A stretch of DNA of 64,000 nucleotides, from NCBI GenBank assembly GCA_963704875.1, contig CAVPIA010000003.1:144269-208268 (forward strand). Reading direction: 5' to 3'. The DNA comes from CAMYOC01 sp963704875 (GTDB lineage Bacteria > Pseudomonadota > Gammaproteobacteria > Steroidobacterales > XN24). Below are positions 62,716 through 64,000 of the stretch, piece after piece. The position numbers and the translations under genes were made by a program. Position 1 is the stretch's first letter. Each line of letters starts with the position of its first letter. The notes beneath the pieces were generated by a model that was not told the DNA's origin, ran no database searches, and worked only from the letters and a program-made list of their open reading frames with translations.

Positions 62716-63678
62716 ATGACGCAGACTAGCGAGGCGGACATTATCGGGGTCGACGTATCGAAGGACACGTTGGACATCTATCTGTCGGCGACCGATCAAT
62801 CGTGTTCGATCGCCAACGACACCGCGTCGATCGAGCATTGGGTGGCCCGCCAGGCCGGTCCCATCCGTCTGGCCATCGAGCCCACCAATACCTATCACTT
62901 GGGCATCGCCACTGCGGCTCAAGTGCGGGGCCATCAGGTCGATTTGATCGACCCCTATCGGCTGGTTCATTATCGCGAGGGCGTCGGGCAACGGGTCAAA
63001 GCCGACGATCAGGACGCTCGGTTACTGGCCCGTTATCTGCAGAGCGAGATCGGCGAGCTTCGTGTCTGGACGCCTCCAAAACAAGGTCCGCAACGCTTCT
63101 GGCACTTGCTCAAGCGCCGCGCGAGTCTGGTGCAGACAGTCGCCCGAATGAAACAGAGCCTGACCAATCTGGGCGCCCTGCAGGCCGACGTGGTTGACTT
63201 GATCAAACAGGGCCAAAAGACCATCCGGAAGATCGGTCAGGCACTTATGACTCAGGCCAGGCGGTTAGGCTGGGATGCACAGGTGCGTCGCTGCCAGGGT
63301 ATTCCCGGGGTTGGACCGCTAACCGCCCTGGCCATGGTGGCTACCTACCATCGCGGTCAGTTCCGCAACGATGATGCGTTCATTGCCTTCATGGGCATGG
63401 ATGTGCGCGTGCGGGAGTCGGGTCTGTATCGCGGTCGGCGCAAACTTTCCAAGAAGGGCGACCCCGAGCTGCGCCGACTCCTGTTCAACGCGGCCATGCA
63501 GGGACGGCGCAACGCACACTGGGAACCGTACTATCTGGCGTTGCGTGAACGGGGCTTGAGCTCGACTGCCGCCTTCGTGGCGCTTCGGCAAAAGTTGGCC
63601 CGACTGTGCTTTGTCCTCCTCCGCAAAGAGGCCGATTTTGACCCCAACTTCTGTTCCCGGGGTTGCATGGCGTCATAG
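62716..63678 (+). CDS. IS110-family transposase (DEDD recombinase)
   Basis: The 320-aa protein has an N-terminal RuvC-like DEDD domain: Asp in IIGVDVSKDTLDIYL, Glu in RLAIEPTNTYH, and Asp pair in KADDQDARLLARYL. The C-terminal Tnp domain shows the helix-hairpin-helix-like CQGIPGVGPLTALAM, then FMGMDVRVRESGLYRG and KLSKKGDPELRRLLFNAAMQGRR with the likely catalytic Ser in RESG. Length is normal for the family. GGAACGGAGGCTATT precedes the ATG at 62716. It appears intact. Confidence 0.92.
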   Translation: MTQTSEADIIGVDVSKDTLDIYLSATDQSCSIANDTASIEHWVARQAGPIRLAIEPTNTYHLGIATAAQVRGHQVDLIDPYRLVHYREGVGQRVKADDQDARLLARYLQSEIGELRVWTPPKQGPQRFWHLLKRRASLVQTVARMKQSLTNLGALQADVVDLIKQGQKTIRKIGQALMTQARRLGWDAQVRRCQGIPGVGPLTALAMVATYHRGQFRNDDAFIAFMGMDVRVRESGLYRGRRKLSKKGDPELRRLLFNAAMQGRRNAHWEPYYLALRERGLSSTAAFVALRQKLARLCFVLLRKEADFDPNFCSRGCMAS

Positions 63679-63683
63679 AATCT

Positions 63684-63735
63684 ATCCGCTGGTAAAGAGA
63701 AGTCTGTGAATCCGCTGGTAAAGAGAAGTCTGTGA
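63684..63735. repeat. 26-bp tandem duplication after the IS110 right end
   Basis: Two exact copies of a 26-bp unit starting ATCCGCTGGTAAAG and ending GTCTGTGA (63684-63709, 63710-63735) follow directly on the right end of the insertion sequence. Each copy carries AAAGAGAAG plus GTG, so the ribosome site and start of the next gene are duplicated. Initiation at the first GTG (63707) would give only a nine-codon peptide. Confidence 0.92.
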
Positions 63736-64000
63736 AGCTGAGTTTGAACTTTAAAGAGGCATTCAAGACAGCCCTGGCCATGACCATTGCCATCGGCATC
63801 GCCCTTGCCATGGGCTGGGAAAAGGCCTATTGGTCAGGCCTGGCTGTTGCCATGTGCTCCCTGGCCACTCTCGGGCAGTCCCTGGAAAAAGCTTCCCTGC
63901 GCATGGCCGGCACTGCCGTGGCAGTAGCAGTGGCGCTGGTGCTCATTGCGCTTTTTGGTCAGCACCGCTGGGCATTTATGCTGTTCCTCTCGCTGTACGG
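63732..64000 (+). CDS. FUSC-family (fusaric acid resistance-type) membrane protein, N-terminal part
   Basis: The frame starts at GTG 63732 behind AAAGAGAAG and stays open to the window edge (89 codons seen). It reads KLSLNFKEAFKTALAMTIAI, then GIALAMGWEKAYWSGLAVAM and CSLATLGQSLEKASLRMAGT. Two or three transmembrane helices and the 'W..G......S..TLG.S..K...R..GT' pattern match FUSC/AaeB-type inner membrane efflux proteins. The frame is too incomplete to name a substrate. Confidence 0.72.
   Translation, partial: MKLSLNFKEAFKTALAMTIAIGIALAMGWEKAYWSGLAVAMCSLATLGQSLEKASLRMAGTAVAVAVALVLIALFGQHRWAFMLFLSLY

Larger units (their letters stand above)
62488..63683 (+). mobile_element. IS110-family insertion sequence, about 1.2 kb
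   Basis: The 11-bp sequence TCATAGAATCT occurs at 62488-62498 and again at 63673-63683, framing the transposase gene and 217 bp of noncoding DNA in front of it. IS110 elements lack terminal inverted repeats and share a short core (often CT) at both ends. The right copy overlaps the transposase stop, leaving no space for a 3' RNA, so it belongs to the type with its RNA at the 5' side. The exact left boundary could be shifted by about 10 bp. Confidence 0.7.

Overview
The window is about 64 kb of GC-rich bacterial DNA (roughly 60% GC by eye) with tight gene packing, many 4-bp ATGA stop/start overlaps and good Shine-Dalgarno sites. The gene set (EttA, single-chain PurL, MltF, TadA, UbiE, type IV pilus minor pilins with PilY1, and a five-step Hut pathway) points to a gammaproteobacterium. 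Having a complete men cluster suggests an environmental lineage that uses menaquinone. The genus cannot be fixed from the sequence alone.

Layout. 1-1011: end of ettA, frameshifted. 1108-4209: TPR/Asp-hydroxylase, ferredoxin-NADP reductase, exported methyltransferase-like protein. 4206-9118: histidine degradation, hutG-hutF leftward and hutI-hutH rightward from a 19-bp gap; hutU lies 21 kb away (30077-31783) at the head of an operon with a DUF429 protein, a lipase and an acetyltransferase. 9120-16179: mixed housekeeping and unknown genes, PepQ, and a GNAT/beta-propeller fusion. 16395-28271: fhs, an ankyrin lipoprotein, a degenerate Rieske protein, an esterase, and a CoA-transferase/thiamine-diphosphate enzyme pair. 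32030-41708: PafA-type phosphatase, purL, an MBL-fold hydrolase, a DUF1820 protein, an orphan TagH-like FHA protein, an NDUFA9-like protein and a DCC protein. 41772-50538: menaquinone locus ubiE-menE / menC-menA-menB / menF-menD-thioesterase. 51792-58578: minor pilin operon fimT-pilV-pilW-pilX-(unknown)-pilY1-pilE, with pilY1 broken by two frameshifts. 58579-59708: no intact gene; a PEP-CTERM tail behind a sigma-54-like promoter, then 181-bp repeats derived from the 3' end of the adjoining tRNA-Ser(CGA). 60078-61981: mltF and tadA. 61984-63709: an AT-richer accessory patch with two tiny ORFs, a MITE-like inverted-repeat element and an IS110-family element with a candidate bridge RNA. From 63732: start of a FUSC-type transporter cut by the window edge.

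How the genes fit together. HutH, U, I, F and G convert histidine to glutamate, ammonia and formate. Fhs can return formate to the one-carbon pool that feeds purine synthesis (the pathway of PurL). MenF, D, C, E, B, A and UbiE cover nearly the whole chorismate-to-menaquinone route; MenH is absent and a YciA-like hotdog thioesterase next to menD is a candidate for the DHNA-CoA hydrolysis step. The most unusual noncoding signals are the tRNA-Ser repeats, which resemble the E. coli tyrT repeats; the IS110 5' RNA, which carries a 7-nt complement to its own right junction; and the PEP-CTERM remnant with its promoter.
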